From contig JAIMKR010000010.1 of the NCBI GenBank assembly GCA_020692325.1, positions 1 through 64,000 on the forward strand: a stretch of 64,000 nucleotides of DNA, read 5' to 3'. Positions within the stretch are counted from its first letter, which is position 1. Each line of letters begins with the position of its first letter. Positions 1-8,685 of the stretch are shown here, piece after piece. A program made the translations under genes and the position numbers. A model generated the notes under the pieces. That model did no database searches, had not been told where the DNA came from, and saw only the letters and a list, made by a program, of their open reading frames with translations. Origin of the DNA: Desulfocurvus sp. GTDB taxonomy: Bacteria; Desulfobacterota; Desulfovibrionia; Desulfovibrionales; Desulfovibrionaceae.

Positions 1-426
1 CTGCGCGACGAGCTCGGGGCCTTCGTCACCCTGAACCGGCAGGGCCGGCTGCGCGGCTGCATCGGCAACATCGTCGGCCAGGGACCGCTGTTCGTCACCG
101 TCTGGAACATGGCCCGCGCCGCCGCCTTCGAGGACCCGCGTTTTCCGCCCCTTTCGCACGCGGAGCTGGACGACCTGACCATCGAAATCTCCATTCTCGG
201 TCCCGTCACCCCCTGCCAGGACCTCGGCGAGATCGAGGTGGGCCGGCACGGACTCATCATGCGCCGCGGCCTACGCCAGGGCCTGCTGCTGCCGCAGGTG
301 CCCGTGGAATGGGGCTGGGACCGCGAGCAGTTCCTGGCCCAAACCTGCCGCAAGGCCGGCCTGCCCGCCACGGCCTGGCGCGACCCCGACACCATGATCT
401 ATTGGTTCGAGGCGGAATTCTTTTAG
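1..426 (+). CDS. AMMECR1-domain protein (AmmeMemoRadiSam system protein A type), 3' part only
   Basis: The reading frame is open from base 1, so the gene begins outside the window; the track's start at 109 is an internal Met. The visible C-terminal 141 residues begin with GAFVTLN...LRGCIG, the signature of the AMMECR1 fold, and continue with FEDPRFPPL and EISILGP, also typical of the family. In bacteria this domain occurs with a Memo-like protein and a radical SAM enzyme; neither is visible here because the upstream side is cut off. The biochemical role is not established, although the family is suspected of RNA or protein modification. Family assignment is firm; function is unknown. Confidence 0.85.
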   Translation: MRDELGAFVTLNRQGRLRGCIGNIVGQGPLFVTVWNMARAAAFEDPRFPPLSHAELDDLTIEISILGPVTPCQDLGEIEVGRHGLIMRRGLRQGLLLPQVPVEWGWDREQFLAQTCRKAGLPATAWRDPDTMIYWFEAEFF

Positions 427-461
427 CCTCCCGCCAGACTCGCCAAAAGTCGCAAAGCCTG

Positions 462-490
462 TTGCGCTTTTCCCGCGCACGGAATAAAGT
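462..490 (+). promoter_or_regulatory. Putative sigma-70 type promoter for the chemoreceptor gene
   Basis: TTGCGC and TAAAGT are separated by 17 nt, about 70 nt upstream of the receptor start. It lies in a short intergenic gap after the AMMECR1 gene. It is a pattern match only. Confidence 0.35.
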
Positions 491-558
491 CCAGACATAT
501 CTCTCAATCGGACCAGATTCGGCGCCCCCCGCTCATCTTCTTGCCCGGAGGATTTCTC

Positions 559-2571
559 GTGCGACGAATGACGATCAAGGCGCTGCTCGCCATTCTTGGC
601 GGCGTCACCATTTCCGGATTCATCGTGACCCTCGCCCTTTTCGCGCTCCAGTCGCGACACATCGGCGACACCTTCGAGAACATCATCAATGTCGAGGAGG
701 CGCTGCTCGGAAACCTGCAGGAAATGTACGCCCAAGGGCTGCAAACGGAGCAGGCCACGCGCAACGTGGTGCTGAACCCCGCGGACGAGACGGCCAGAAA
801 GAACTACGAGAAGGCCGACGGGAAATTTCTCCAGGCCCTGGAGGCCGCGCGCGGGCTGGCCAAGGACGACATGGCGGCCTCCCTTGCGCCGCTGCCGCAG
901 ATGTGGCGCGAATCCGGCCAGCTCAAGCGGGAGGTCATGGAGCTCGCGGCGGCGGGGCGGACTCGTGATGCCACCGAGCTGCTGAACACCCGCGAGACGG
1001 GCATGTGGCGCAAAATCAAGGCAGTCATCCAGAAGGACATCGAAATCCAGGCCAAGACGAGCAAGGCCACCTATGCTGACTACAAGGCCAGCGAGCGCCT
1101 GTCGTTTTGGCTGGTGATCGCGACGGGGCTCGTTCTGCTGGCCGCCATGGCCGTGCTGATCACCCTCGGCGGCCGGATGATCCTGCGTCCCCTGCGTGAG
1201 ATTCAGGATTTCGCCCTGTGCCAGGCCCATGGCGATTTCGAGAACTGCCGGCTCGGCGAGTTCTCCGGCGAACTGCACAGCGTCTCCGAGGCGCTGCGGG
1301 CCATGGCGGTCAAGGTGCAGGAATCACTCGGCTTCACCCAGGGGGTGCTTGGCGGCATCGCCTCCCCCTTTGTTGTTGTGGATGAGCAAAGCCGGCTGAC
1401 GATGACCAACCAGCCCCTCATCGATCTCATCGAGCAGGACGGCGGCCCGGACGACCACAAGGGAGTGGATGCGGCCCGGTTCTTCTACGGCGTGGCCGCC
1501 CGCTCCACCGTGCTTGGCGAGGCCATGCGCGAAAACCGGACCGTCGTGCGCGAGGTGGACCTGACCGGCCACAAGGGTGGCCAGAAGCGCATCCATATCT
1601 CCGCCTCGCCGCTGTTCAACACCATCAATGGCAAGCTCATGGGAGCGCTTTGTCTGTACACCGACCTCACCGAGCTGCGCGCCAAGGAGGCGCAGGTGCT
1701 GGCCCAGAACCAGGCGGTGACCGAAGCGGCGCAAAAGGCCGAGGCCGTTGTCCACTCGCTGCTCGAATGCTCCGACCGGCTCACCGGGCGGATCTCCAAC
1801 GCCGAGGACGGCGCGGCCCAACAACGCGAGCGCGTGGGCTCCACGCAGCAGGCCATGGGCGACATGAGCGAGGCCATCCACGGCGTCGCGGAAAGCGCCG
1901 AGGTGGCCGGCGGCGGTGCGGAAAACGCCCGGGCCAAGGCCGGCGAGGGCGAGGGAGTGGTGCGCGAGGTCGTGACCTCCGTGGACGACGTGCGCACCCA
2001 GGCGCTGGCCCTCAAGGACAACATGGGCGAGCTGGGTCGGCAGGCCGAGTCCATCGGGCAGATCATGAACGTCATCACGGACATCGCCGACCAGACCAAT
2101 CTGCTGGCGCTCAACGCCGCCATCGAGGCGGCCAGGGCTGGCGACGCCAGACGCGGCTTCGCCGTGGTGGCCGACGAGGTGCGCAAACTGGCCGAGAAGA
2201 CCATGTCCGCCACCAAGGAGGTGGGCGCGGCCATCGGCAGCATCCAGCAGGGCACCCGCACCAACGTGCGGCAGGTGGATCAGGCCGCCCGCTCCATCGA
2301 GCGCGCCAACGAACTGGCCGGACGCTCCGGCACGGCGCTCTCCGAGATTGTGGGCATGGTCAACGACACAGCCCAGCGGGTGCGCGGCATCGCCACCGCC
2401 GTGGAGTTGCAGGCCAAGGCCAGCGAGCAGGTCAACGCCGCCGTCGACGAGATCAGCGAAATCGCCATGCAGACCTCCGCCGGCATGGACGAGGCCGCCC
2501 GCGACGTGGAGGAACTCAAAAAGCTGGCCGACCAGCTGCGCGAGGTCATGGACGTGATGGCCAAGGCCTGA
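559..2571 (+). CDS. Methyl-accepting chemotaxis protein with PAS domain
   Basis: Inner-membrane chemoreceptor of about 670 aa. I choose the GTG at 559 because GGAGG at 547-551 lies 7 nt upstream; the track's start at 541 would lie before that Shine-Dalgarno site, and an ATG at 568 is the alternative. Order of parts: TM1 at about residues 6-28, a helical extracytoplasmic sensor of about 150 residues resembling a four-helix bundle, TM2 at about 183-205, a HAMP-like linker, a PAS-like region around 265-380, then the long coiled-coil signalling domain with the conserved hairpin ([20 protein letters not shown], then [14 protein letters not shown]) near 510-550. There is no CheR-docking pentapeptide at the C-terminus. 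The gene stands alone between a promoter-like sequence and a strong terminator. The ligand is unknown. Confidence 0.95.
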   Translation: MRRMTIKALLAILGGVTISGFIVTLALFALQSRHIGDTFENIINVEEALLGNLQEMYAQGLQTEQATRNVVLNPADETARKNYEKADGKFLQALEAARGLAKDDMAASLAPLPQMWRESGQLKREVMELAAAGRTRDATELLNTRETGMWRKIKAVIQKDIEIQAKTSKATYADYKASERLSFWLVIATGLVLLAAMAVLITLGGRMILRPLREIQDFALCQAHGDFENCRLGEFSGELHSVSEALRAMAVKVQESLGFTQGVLGGIASPFVVVDEQSRLTMTNQPLIDLIEQDGGPDDHKGVDAARFFYGVAARSTVLGEAMRENRTVVREVDLTGHKGGQKRIHISASPLFNTINGKLMGALCLYTDLTELRAKEAQVLAQNQAVTEAAQKAEAVVHSLLECSDRLTGRISNAEDGAAQQRERVGSTQQAMGDMSEAIHGVAESAEVAGGGAENARAKAGEGEGVVREVVTSVDDVRTQALALKDNMGELGRQAESIGQIMNVITDIADQTNLLALNAAIEAARAGDARRGFAVVADEVRKLAEKTMSATKEVGAAIGSIQQGTRTNVRQVDQAARSIERANELAGRSGTALSEIVGMVNDTAQRVRGIATAVELQAKASEQVNAAVDEISEIAMQTSAGMDEAARDVEELKKLADQLREVMDVMAKA

Positions 2572-2594
2572 GCGATTTCCTCGAAACGAACGCC

Positions 2595-2630
2595 AAAGGC
2601 CCGTGGAACCGATGCTCCACGGGCCTTTTT
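2595..2630 (+). terminator. Rho-independent terminator of the chemoreceptor gene
   Basis: Perfect stem AAAGGCCCGTGGA / TCCACGGGCCTTT with an 8-nt loop running into a T tract, 23 nt after the stop codon. Confidence 0.9.
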
Positions 2631-2941
2631 CTGGTCCGCCGGGCTGCGGAGGAATCCCACGCCGAGGCGTCGTCCGCCCCCACGGCCGACGTCGCCCCCG
2701 TCCGAACCCGTCGTGACGCAGACAGGAGGACCGGGGCAACGCGTCCCATACGGCCCGCGACGCTTGCACTTACGGCCGGAGACGCAGCCCAGGCGATGCG
2801 CCGGCGTTCCGGGGAAGACACCTCCCCCCACACGGTCGGCGTCGCCCCGCCCCGGGTCCGTCGAGGCGCCAATGAGGGGACCGGCGGCCTCGTGCCGTCG
2901 CGACATTTTGACGCCCGGCCTCGCGTGCGGCGTATGCCCGG
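2631..2941. other. Intergenic region with a decayed 54-bp direct repeat
   Basis: No credible gene lies here; the open frames are shadows of very GC-rich DNA. Segments 2681-2734 and 2831-2884 can be aligned without gaps, and about 38 of 54 positions match by my hand count. Both begin cacgg and end ccgg. The second half faces the 3' end of the minus-strand molybdoenzyme gene. Confidence 0.4.
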
Positions 2942-5038
2942 CTACGCCTCCACGCGCCGCACGCGCACGAAATTCTCCTGCATGGCCACGGCCCCGCCGG
3001 CCTTGTCCCAACGGGGAAAACCGCCGGGCATCAGCTCGTTGTCCGAAACGCCGCGCCCGCGCGCCCGGCTCTCCACCGGCAGCGTGTGGCCGAAGCCATG
3101 CACCGTGAACACACACTCGGGATGGATGAACTCCGTGACAAAGGCGCGCAGCCGGCCGGGCGTTCCGCCGCCAGCCGCCGGGGCCACCTCCACCATGTCC
3201 ATGTTGCCGATGCCCAGCGCCTTGGCCCGGGTCTTGTTGATCCACAACACGTTCTCGGGCATCAGCTCGAACAGCAACGGATTGTTCACCGTGTGCCCCT
3301 GGGTGTGCAGGCCGCAGCGTCCGAAAGCGAGGCGGAAAGCATCCTCGGGCGGACGGCGCGGCGAGACATAGGGCGGCAACGAGGGCAGGCCGTCCTTCTC
3401 CAGCCTGGGGGAGATCACCTCGATCTTGCCGGAGGCCGTCTTGAAGGACAGCGGCTTGTACGTGGGCTTGTCCGCCAGCTCCACGAACCCCTTGGCGTCG
3501 AAGTCGGCGATGGACACGCCGGTCCCCTCCAGCTGACGCTCCCACAGCTGCTCCACACGGTCCACGGCCAGCAGCTCCATGCCCAGGCGCTTGGCCAGTC
3601 CGGCGTAGATCTCCCAGTCAGCCTTGGTGTTGAAGCGCGGGGCCACCGCGCGCCGCCGCATGAAGAACTGCGGCTTGAGACCGCCCTTGCCGGCGATGAT
3701 GCTCTCGCGCTCCAGATAGGTGCTCAGCGGCAGCACCACGTCGGCGTTCCAGGCCGTGTCCGACCAGCTGAAGGTGACGGCCACGAGCAGCTCCAGCTTC
3801 TCCCACAGTTTTTTCACCGCCGCTTGGTCGGGGAAGGACATGAGCGGATCGTGCCGGTGGGCGATGTACGCGCGGATGGGGTACGGATCGTCGCTACCGA
3901 TGGCCTCGAAAGCCAGATTGACCAGTCCGGGACCGGCGTCGAAGTGCGTGCGGCCCTCGGCCCAGCCCACGCCGTCGGCGCGCCTGGCCGTGGGTTTGGG
4001 GAAAAGCTCCTGCAAGGACTTGAGCCCCTTGCGGCCCACGTCACCTGGCTTGCAGGCCAGCGGCAGCCCGCCCTTGGCCCCAATGGCCCCCATGAGCGCG
4101 TTGATGAGGTAGGCTGTGCGGCTGACGTAGAACGAGCCCTCATAGCGGGCGGTCATCCAGCCCGGATGCCAGACGACGCGCGGTGCCGCCTTGGCGAACT
4201 GCCGCACGAACTGGCGCAGGGCCTCGGCCGAGACGCCGGTCTCCTTCGCCGCGAACTCCGGCGTGTACGGCTCCACGAAGGCGCGCAACGCGTCGAGATC
4301 GGCGAACCACTCCTTCACATACTGCCGGTCGTGGAGGTTCTCGGCGAGGATGACGTTGATGACCGTGAGGTTGAAGGCGTAGTCCGTGCCAGGCCGCAGC
4401 AGGAAGAAGTTGTCGGCCTTGGCCCCGGGCACGTTGGCGCGGATGTCCACGACCGTGATCTTGCAGCCGGCATCGCGCGCGTCCATGAGGTCGTTGACCT
4501 CCTTGACGTTGATGGCCTCGAGGATGTTGCGGCTTTGCAGCACCACGTGCCGGGCGTTTTTCAGATCGTAGACGAGATCCGTGCGGCCGCCGCCGGTGAC
4601 CGACTGGGCGGCGTGCTGCACGTTGCGCGCGCAGGCGGCGTCGTGGTTGCAATAGTTGGGCGAACCAAAGCCGCGCAGAAAGGCGCGCTCCAGGTCGACG
4701 AAGGGACCGCCGCGGTCGGAGAGCAGCAGCGACTCCGGGCCGTGCTTGGCGCGAATGTCCGCCAGCTTGCCCGCCACGTAGTCGAAGGCCTCGTTCCAGG
4801 ACACGGCGCGCCACTTGCCCTCGCCACGCGCGCCGGCGCGGATGAGCGGTGTTTGCGGACGCTCGTCGTCGTAAAGCAGGGCCGGTCCAGCCGCGCCACG
4901 CGCGCAGAGCGCCCCCTTGAGCCCCGCGGCATGGGGATTGCCGAACACGGACACCACGCGCCCGTCCTCCACGTCCACCGCGATGGGGCACCCCACGGTG
5001 CACATTCCGCAAACGCTGTATATTTTTTCGCGAGCCAT
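2942..5038 (-). CDS. Molybdopterin-dependent oxidoreductase catalytic subunit (PsrA/PhsA-like), no Tat signal
   Basis: DMSO-reductase superfamily protein of about 698 aa. The start at 5038 (MAREKIY) has AGGAGG 5-6 nt upstream on the minus strand, so the track's start 7 residues earlier is unlikely. C10-x2-C13-x3-C17-x27-C45 is the N-terminal [4Fe-4S] site. The segment SPNYCNHDAAC places a Cys (C136) where PsrA/PhsA-type enzymes have the molybdenum ligand. The C-terminal cofactor-binding domain is present (HTQGHTVNN, then TVHGFGH). There is no twin-arginine leader, unlike periplasmic thiosulfate or polysulfide reductases, so a cytoplasmic location is inferred. It is divergent from a four-cluster ferredoxin and a TSUP permease, which suggests reduction of an imported sulfur compound. 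The substrate cannot be read from sequence. Confidence 0.88.
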   Translation of the reverse strand: MAREKIYSVCGMCTVGCPIAVDVEDGRVVSVFGNPHAAGLKGALCARGAAGPALLYDDERPQTPLIRAGARGEGKWRAVSWNEAFDYVAGKLADIRAKHGPESLLLSDRGGPFVDLERAFLRGFGSPNYCNHDAACARNVQHAAQSVTGGGRTDLVYDLKNARHVVLQSRNILEAINVKEVNDLMDARDAGCKITVVDIRANVPGAKADNFFLLRPGTDYAFNLTVINVILAENLHDRQYVKEWFADLDALRAFVEPYTPEFAAKETGVSAEALRQFVRQFAKAAPRVVWHPGWMTARYEGSFYVSRTAYLINALMGAIGAKGGLPLACKPGDVGRKGLKSLQELFPKPTARRADGVGWAEGRTHFDAGPGLVNLAFEAIGSDDPYPIRAYIAHRHDPLMSFPDQAAVKKLWEKLELLVAVTFSWSDTAWNADVVLPLSTYLERESIIAGKGGLKPQFFMRRRAVAPRFNTKADWEIYAGLAKRLGMELLAVDRVEQLWERQLEGTGVSIADFDAKGFVELADKPTYKPLSFKTASGKIEVISPRLEKDGLPSLPPYVSPRRPPEDAFRLAFGRCGLHTQGHTVNNPLLFELMPENVLWINKTRAKALGIGNMDMVEVAPAAGGGTPGRLRAFVTEFIHPECVFTVHGFGHTLPVESRARGRGVSDNELMPGGFPRWDKAGGAVAMQENFVRVRRVEA

Positions 5039-5073
5039 GAACGCCTCCTGCATCGTCATGAAAGTTCCATTGG

Positions 5074-5115
5074 ATACCCCCCTACATGGAAATCGTGATT
5101 CTGACTAGGGGGATT
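5074..5115. promoter_or_regulatory. Inverted repeat upstream of the molybdoenzyme gene
   Basis: The arms ATACCCCCCTA and TAGGGGGATT are separated by about 21 nt and lie 35-75 nt upstream of the minus-strand start. It could be an operator or a hairpin in the 5' leader. Confidence 0.4.
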
Positions 5116-5224
5116 ACGCGGCAAAGCTTACAACCATGCGGATTTCCTGCGATCATTTTTCTCAAATGCATCAATCTATTATCTCTGATCGTCATGAGAA
5201 AAAAAGAACGAAAGTCGCCCGCTC

Positions 5225-5255
5225 TTGACATCATACTTCACGATATGGTTAGAAT
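5225..5255 (+). promoter_or_regulatory. Putative promoter of the ferredoxin-TSUP genes
   Basis: A perfect TTGACA -35 box is followed by TTAGAA or TAGAAT after 18 or 19 nt, in the AT-rich part of the 328-bp divergent gap (5039-5366). Spacing is slightly long. The rest of the gap holds only the inverted repeat at 5074-5115. Confidence 0.4.
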
Positions 5256-5366
5256 TCCAAACTACGGGATACCTCTCCGGGGTTTCCGAACGAGCCGGAA
5301 TGGTGCGCGCGCGTCGTCCGGGGAGCGTTTCTCCGTAATATGACAGGGCAATGCGGGGGAAACTTC

Positions 5367-5822
5367 ATGAGTCTGTATCGAATCGCGCTCAATCCGAACA
5401 GATGCATCGGCTGCAAGGCCTGCCTCGTCCATTGCAACATCAAGAACAAGCTGCCGGCCGGGCTCTCGCTCAACCGGCTCAAAGTCCTGGGACCATTCAC
5501 CGGACCCGACGGACGGCCACGCATGGAGTTCGTCTACCAGAACTGCATGCAGTGCGACGATCCCTTTTGCGTCAAGGCCTGCCCCGCGGGGGCGCTGGCC
5601 AAGAGACCCGAGGACGGGCTCGTCTGGCTGGATCAGGACGCCTGCATCGGCTGCCACCGCTGCACCGAGGCCTGCCCCTGGGAGGTCCCCGTCTTCGTGG
5701 AGACCCGGGGCAAAACCATGAAGTGCGACTACTGCAAGGACCGCGTCGACCAGGGGCTGGACCCCGCATGCGTCACCGGTTGCACGGCCAAGGCGCTCAC
5801 CTTCATCCGACCGGCCCCGTAA
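5367..5822 (+). CDS. Four-cluster [4Fe-4S] electron-transfer subunit (PsrB/PhsB/DmsB-like)
   Basis: A 151-aa iron-sulfur protein. The start at 5367 (MSLYRI) follows a GGGGGA Shine-Dalgarno-like run; the track's start 9 residues earlier has none. Four Cys groups are visible: CIGCKACLVHC, CMQCDDPFCVKACP, CIGCHRCTEACP and CDYC...PACVTGC, the pattern of the small electron-transfer subunits of molybdopterin oxidoreductases. There is no signal peptide, matching the Tat-less catalytic gene transcribed divergently. No NrfD/PsrC-type membrane subunit is present nearby, so the electron donor is unknown; a soluble complex is inferred. Confidence 0.9.
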   Translation: MSLYRIALNPNRCIGCKACLVHCNIKNKLPAGLSLNRLKVLGPFTGPDGRPRMEFVYQNCMQCDDPFCVKACPAGALAKRPEDGLVWLDQDACIGCHRCTEACPWEVPVFVETRGKTMKCDYCKDRVDQGLDPACVTGCTAKALTFIRPAP

Positions 5823-5910
5823 CATCCTCACAATCGCGACTGTGGCCCCGCGTGTGCGGCGCGGGGCAATCAATACAGCCAACCACAATCTTCGGAGGAG
5901 TACTGCGCTT

Positions 5911-7170
5911 ATGAAAAAACGTCACATGATCGCCCTCGCCATCGCCACCCTGGCGCTCAGCCTGTGGTTCGGCGCGGCCATGGCCCAGCAGGCGCCCGAC
6001 CCGGCGGTGAACGCCACAGCGACGGAAGCCAAGCCGGCCGCCGCCCCGGCCAACGCCACGGACGCCGCCGCCAAGCCCGCCCCCACCAGCGCCAGCGGCA
6101 AGCTCGCCGACGCCATCGCCAAAGCCCCGCGCGGCACCGGCCCCGGCCAGATCGACGAGACCAAACCAGCAGGATTCCTTGGCATTCCCGGCGCGCCCAA
6201 CACCAACATCATCCTGGCCCTGGTCTGGGCCGTGTGGGTTGGCTGGATCTTTTCCACCGTGGGCGCCTTCGGCGGCGTCATGGCTGGCGTGGGGCACATG
6301 AGCGTCTTCGGCTTCGGCTCCTACGCCGGCGGCCTCAAGAAGACCGCACCGGACCTCGGTAAAATCGTCACCGACTCCATCAAGGTGTCCAACCAGTTCC
6401 TGGTGGGCACCTCGGCGGCCATCAGCTCCTTCAACTACCTCAAGATGAAGCGCCTTGTGCTGCCGCTGGCCATCAGTCTGGGCCTGGGCTCGCTCATTGG
6501 CGCGTGGGGCGCCGCCACCCTTTCCGCCGGCAAGCTCGACTTCAAGTCCTACCAGGGCTACTTCGGCCTGTTCGTGCTCTTCCTGGGCTGCTGGCTGTTC
6601 TACCAGACCACCGAGAAGGCCCGCGCCAAGCAGAAGACGGCCAAGGCGGCCGCCAAGGCCTTCGAGGACGCCATCCAAAAGCAGAAGTGTGGTGAAAAGG
6701 TCGAGGAATGCAACGTCGGCCTGCGCATCAACCGCTTCAACATGAGCGCCTGCGACTTCACCTTCTACGGTGTGCCCTTCCACTTCAATCCGCTGGTTCC
6801 GTTCCTCGGCGGCGTGGTCATCTCCGCCGTCGCGGCATTCCTGGGCGTCGGCGGCGGCTTCCTGCTGGTGCCCTTCCTCACCAGTGTGACCCAGCTGCCC
6901 ATGTACCTGGCCGCCGGCACCAGCGCGCTGGCCGTGCTCGTCAGCATGGTCACCAGCATCATCACCCTCATCAGCAAGGGAACCCCCATCGAATGGCACT
7001 TGGTGGGCGTCGAGCTCATCGGCATCGCCATCGGCTCCATTATCGGCCCCAAGACCTCCAAGTACCTGTCCGACTCGCTGATGAAGCGCATCTTCATTCT
7101 GCTGTCCCTGTACATCGGCATCGGCTACACGCTGGCCGGCTTCGCCGGAATCAAGATCCCCGGCGTGTAA
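5911..7170 (+). CDS. TSUP (TauE/SafE) family permease with N-terminal signal peptide
   Basis: A 419-aa polytopic membrane protein. The ATG at 5911 has GGAGGAG about 10 nt upstream; the longer track ORF from 5842 is rejected because it begins before this site. A cleavable leader (cut after AMA) precedes a 60-residue Ala/Pro/Lys-rich extracytoplasmic stretch, then at least seven hydrophobic segments. The family repeats are recognisable (FGGVMAGVGHMSVFGFGS and FLGVGGGFLLVPFLT). TSUP proteins move sulfite, sulfoacetate, thiosulfate and related anions. It follows the ferredoxin by 88 nt, so co-expression is likely, and it would supply or export the anion handled by the divergent molybdoenzyme. The substrate is inferred from context only. 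Confidence 0.88.
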   Translation: MKKRHMIALAIATLALSLWFGAAMAQQAPDPAVNATATEAKPAAAPANATDAAAKPAPTSASGKLADAIAKAPRGTGPGQIDETKPAGFLGIPGAPNTNIILALVWAVWVGWIFSTVGAFGGVMAGVGHMSVFGFGSYAGGLKKTAPDLGKIVTDSIKVSNQFLVGTSAAISSFNYLKMKRLVLPLAISLGLGSLIGAWGAATLSAGKLDFKSYQGYFGLFVLFLGCWLFYQTTEKARAKQKTAKAAAKAFEDAIQKQKCGEKVEECNVGLRINRFNMSACDFTFYGVPFHFNPLVPFLGGVVISAVAAFLGVGGGFLLVPFLTSVTQLPMYLAAGTSALAVLVSMVTSIITLISKGTPIEWHLVGVELIGIAIGSIIGPKTSKYLSDSLMKRIFILLSLYIGIGYTLAGFAGIKIPGV

Positions 7171-7184
7171 CGAAAACAAACGAT

Positions 7185-7219
7185 GGGCGGCCCCTCCCCG
7201 CAAGGAGAGGGACCGCCCC
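7185..7219 (+). promoter_or_regulatory. Strong hairpin between TSUP gene and next gene
   Basis: GGGCGGCCCCTC pairs with GAGAGGGACCGCCC. There is no T tract, so it is a poor terminator. The AAGGAGAGG Shine-Dalgarno-like sequence for the next gene sits in the loop and 3' arm, so the hairpin may limit translation of that gene or mark an RNA-processing boundary. Confidence 0.4.
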
Positions 7220-7229
7220 TTGCCAAGCA

Positions 7230-7700
7230 ATGACACCCTTCGACATCCTCGACGCCCTGCTCATCGCCCCATTCCGTCTGTTCGGCCCGCCGGCGGCCGG
7301 CTTTCTCTTCGGCGAACTCTTCCTCGCCTTCGTCGGCGCGGCCCTCGGCCGCGGCACGGACGCCCTGGTGGCCCGCTCCCAGCGCGCCCGGCGCGACGAA
7401 CAGGAACGCGAGACCCGCCGGCGCAGCGAACTCTCCGAGCAGGCCCTGCGCCAGGGCGACAAGAAGGCCTACCTCGTCCAGAACGACCTGGCGCAACAGG
7501 CCTACGGCAACACGCTGGCGCTGGCGGCCGGTCGCGGCGCGGCCCTGCTCTGGCCTGGCTGCGCGCTGCTGGCCTGGCTGTCCTGGCGCTTCGATGGCGC
7601 GCCCATGCCACTGTTGTGGAGCAGCGCCGGTCCCGCTTGGTATTTCATCCCGTTCTATGCCGGAGCCCTGTGGTTCCTGGGACGTATTTTTAGAAAATAG
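7230..7700 (+). CDS. Small membrane protein of unknown function
   Basis: A 156-aa product from the ATG at 7230, the only usable start in this frame after the TSUP stop. An N-terminal hydrophobic segment (GFLFGELFLAFVGAALG) is followed by a charged Arg/Glu-rich helical region of about 45 residues, then two more membrane segments near the C-terminus, ending in LGRIFRK. I do not recognise the family. The Shine-Dalgarno-like AAGGAGAGG is about 19 nt upstream, which is far, so translation may be weak or coupled. It lies in the same direction as the TSUP permease. Confidence 0.65.
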   Translation: MTPFDILDALLIAPFRLFGPPAAGFLFGELFLAFVGAALGRGTDALVARSQRARRDEQERETRRRSELSEQALRQGDKKAYLVQNDLAQQAYGNTLALAAGRGAALLWPGCALLAWLSWRFDGAPMPLLWSSAGPAWYFIPFYAGALWFLGRIFRK

Positions 7701-7848
7701 CAGTATTTCCGCACAGATACCGTTTAAAACGCTCGACACGTTTATGCGTTCCGGTTACGTTATGCGAGCTGGTCGCCACGCCCCGGGTCGCGAACAAGCC
7801 TCCGCGTCCGGACCCCGTGAAATTCGGCGGCCACCCGAGGCGCGAAGA

Positions 7849-8676
7849 ATGTTCGAGAAAATCTGCACCGGCCTGCTGGCCTTCTGTCTGCTGCTCATCA
7901 CCCTGCAAAACGCCCCCTACCTCGCCCACGGCTACATGCTGCACATCGCGCCCATGCTCGTGCTGTGCTGGCTCACCTGGGCCATTCTGCGGCAGCCCGG
8001 CCCTCCGGCCACGAGCACCGTGTTCTGGACCCTGGCCGCCTGCTGCGTGGTCGGCGTGGCCATGGAGCTGGGCTTCGGCATGTACAAACGCAAGCCCTTC
8101 GACGAGAACGGGGTGGCCACCATCACGTCCTTCGCCCAGCTGCTCGCCTCCAGCTTCACCGCCTTCGCCATCTGGTGCAAACGGCGCAAGCCCGGCCGCT
8201 TCCACCTCACGGACATGGCCACCATCTGGCTGCTCATCGCCATCGGCTTCCTCTACCTCGCCACGGATGAGGAAATTCTGCTGCACGAGGGCATTGGACG
8301 CGACATAAAAAGACTGCTGCACCTCGCCACCAACGCCTGGAGCGTGCGCCTGGACGACATGCTCATCGGCGTCTACGGGCTCATCGGGCTGGGGGCGCTG
8401 TGGGCCTATCGCGCGGAGCTCAAACTTTTCCGCGCGTGCGATGTGCTGCTCGCGGTGGGATTTTTCTGGCTGGCCGTCTCCGTCGCGGCGGACATGGCCT
8501 CGCACCGGCCGGATTTCTTCGTCTGGCTGCTGGGGCCGGAGCGCGGCATGGTGGCCTACGACCTCGGCGAAGACGCTGACGAGATCGCCAAACTCATCGC
8601 CGAGGTGTTCTTCCTTTCCGGCTTCTCCAGCGCGCTGGGCCAGACGCGAAGGCGCAACGTCAAGCGCCCCGCCTAG
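7849..8676 (+). CDS. Polytopic membrane protein of unknown function
   Basis: A 275-aa protein from the ATG at 7849 (MFEKICTG). The track ORF begins much earlier, but that segment is Arg/Pro-rich and unlike coding sequence. About seven hydrophobic segments are visible, for example LLAFCLLLITLQ, MLVLCWLTWAIL, FWTLAACCVVGVAMELG, TIWLLIAIGFLYLA, MLIGVYGLIGLGALW and VLLAVGFFWLAVSVAADMA. A soluble C-terminal tail contains an acidic stretch (YDLGEDADEIAKLIAE). I recognise no catalytic motif. It converges on the receiver-STAS gene, with only 9 nt between the stop codons. Confidence 0.7.
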   Translation: MFEKICTGLLAFCLLLITLQNAPYLAHGYMLHIAPMLVLCWLTWAILRQPGPPATSTVFWTLAACCVVGVAMELGFGMYKRKPFDENGVATITSFAQLLASSFTAFAIWCKRRKPGRFHLTDMATIWLLIAIGFLYLATDEEILLHEGIGRDIKRLLHLATNAWSVRLDDMLIGVYGLIGLGALWAYRAELKLFRACDVLLAVGFFWLAVSVAADMASHRPDFFVWLLGPERGMVAYDLGEDADEIAKLIAEVFFLSGFSSALGQTRRRNVKRPA

Positions 8677-8685
8677 GAACGACGG

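Noticed and set aside
1324-2769. 481-aa minus-strand ORF opposite the chemoreceptor gene
   Set aside because: Antisense shadow with a Gly/His/Leu-rich product; the plus strand encodes a complete chemoreceptor.
3086-5098. 670-aa plus-strand ORF opposite the molybdoenzyme gene
   Set aside because: Antisense shadow. The product is His/Val/Gly/Gln-rich without domains, while the minus strand shows a full set of family motifs.
5842-5910. N-terminal extension of the TSUP permease (MAPRVRRGAIN...), and a possible repeat shared with 2840-2880
   Set aside because: The Shine-Dalgarno site at 5894-5900 and a normal signal peptide support the start at 5911. The resemblance of ccccgcgtgtgcgg to the 2.8-kb repeat is too short to claim.
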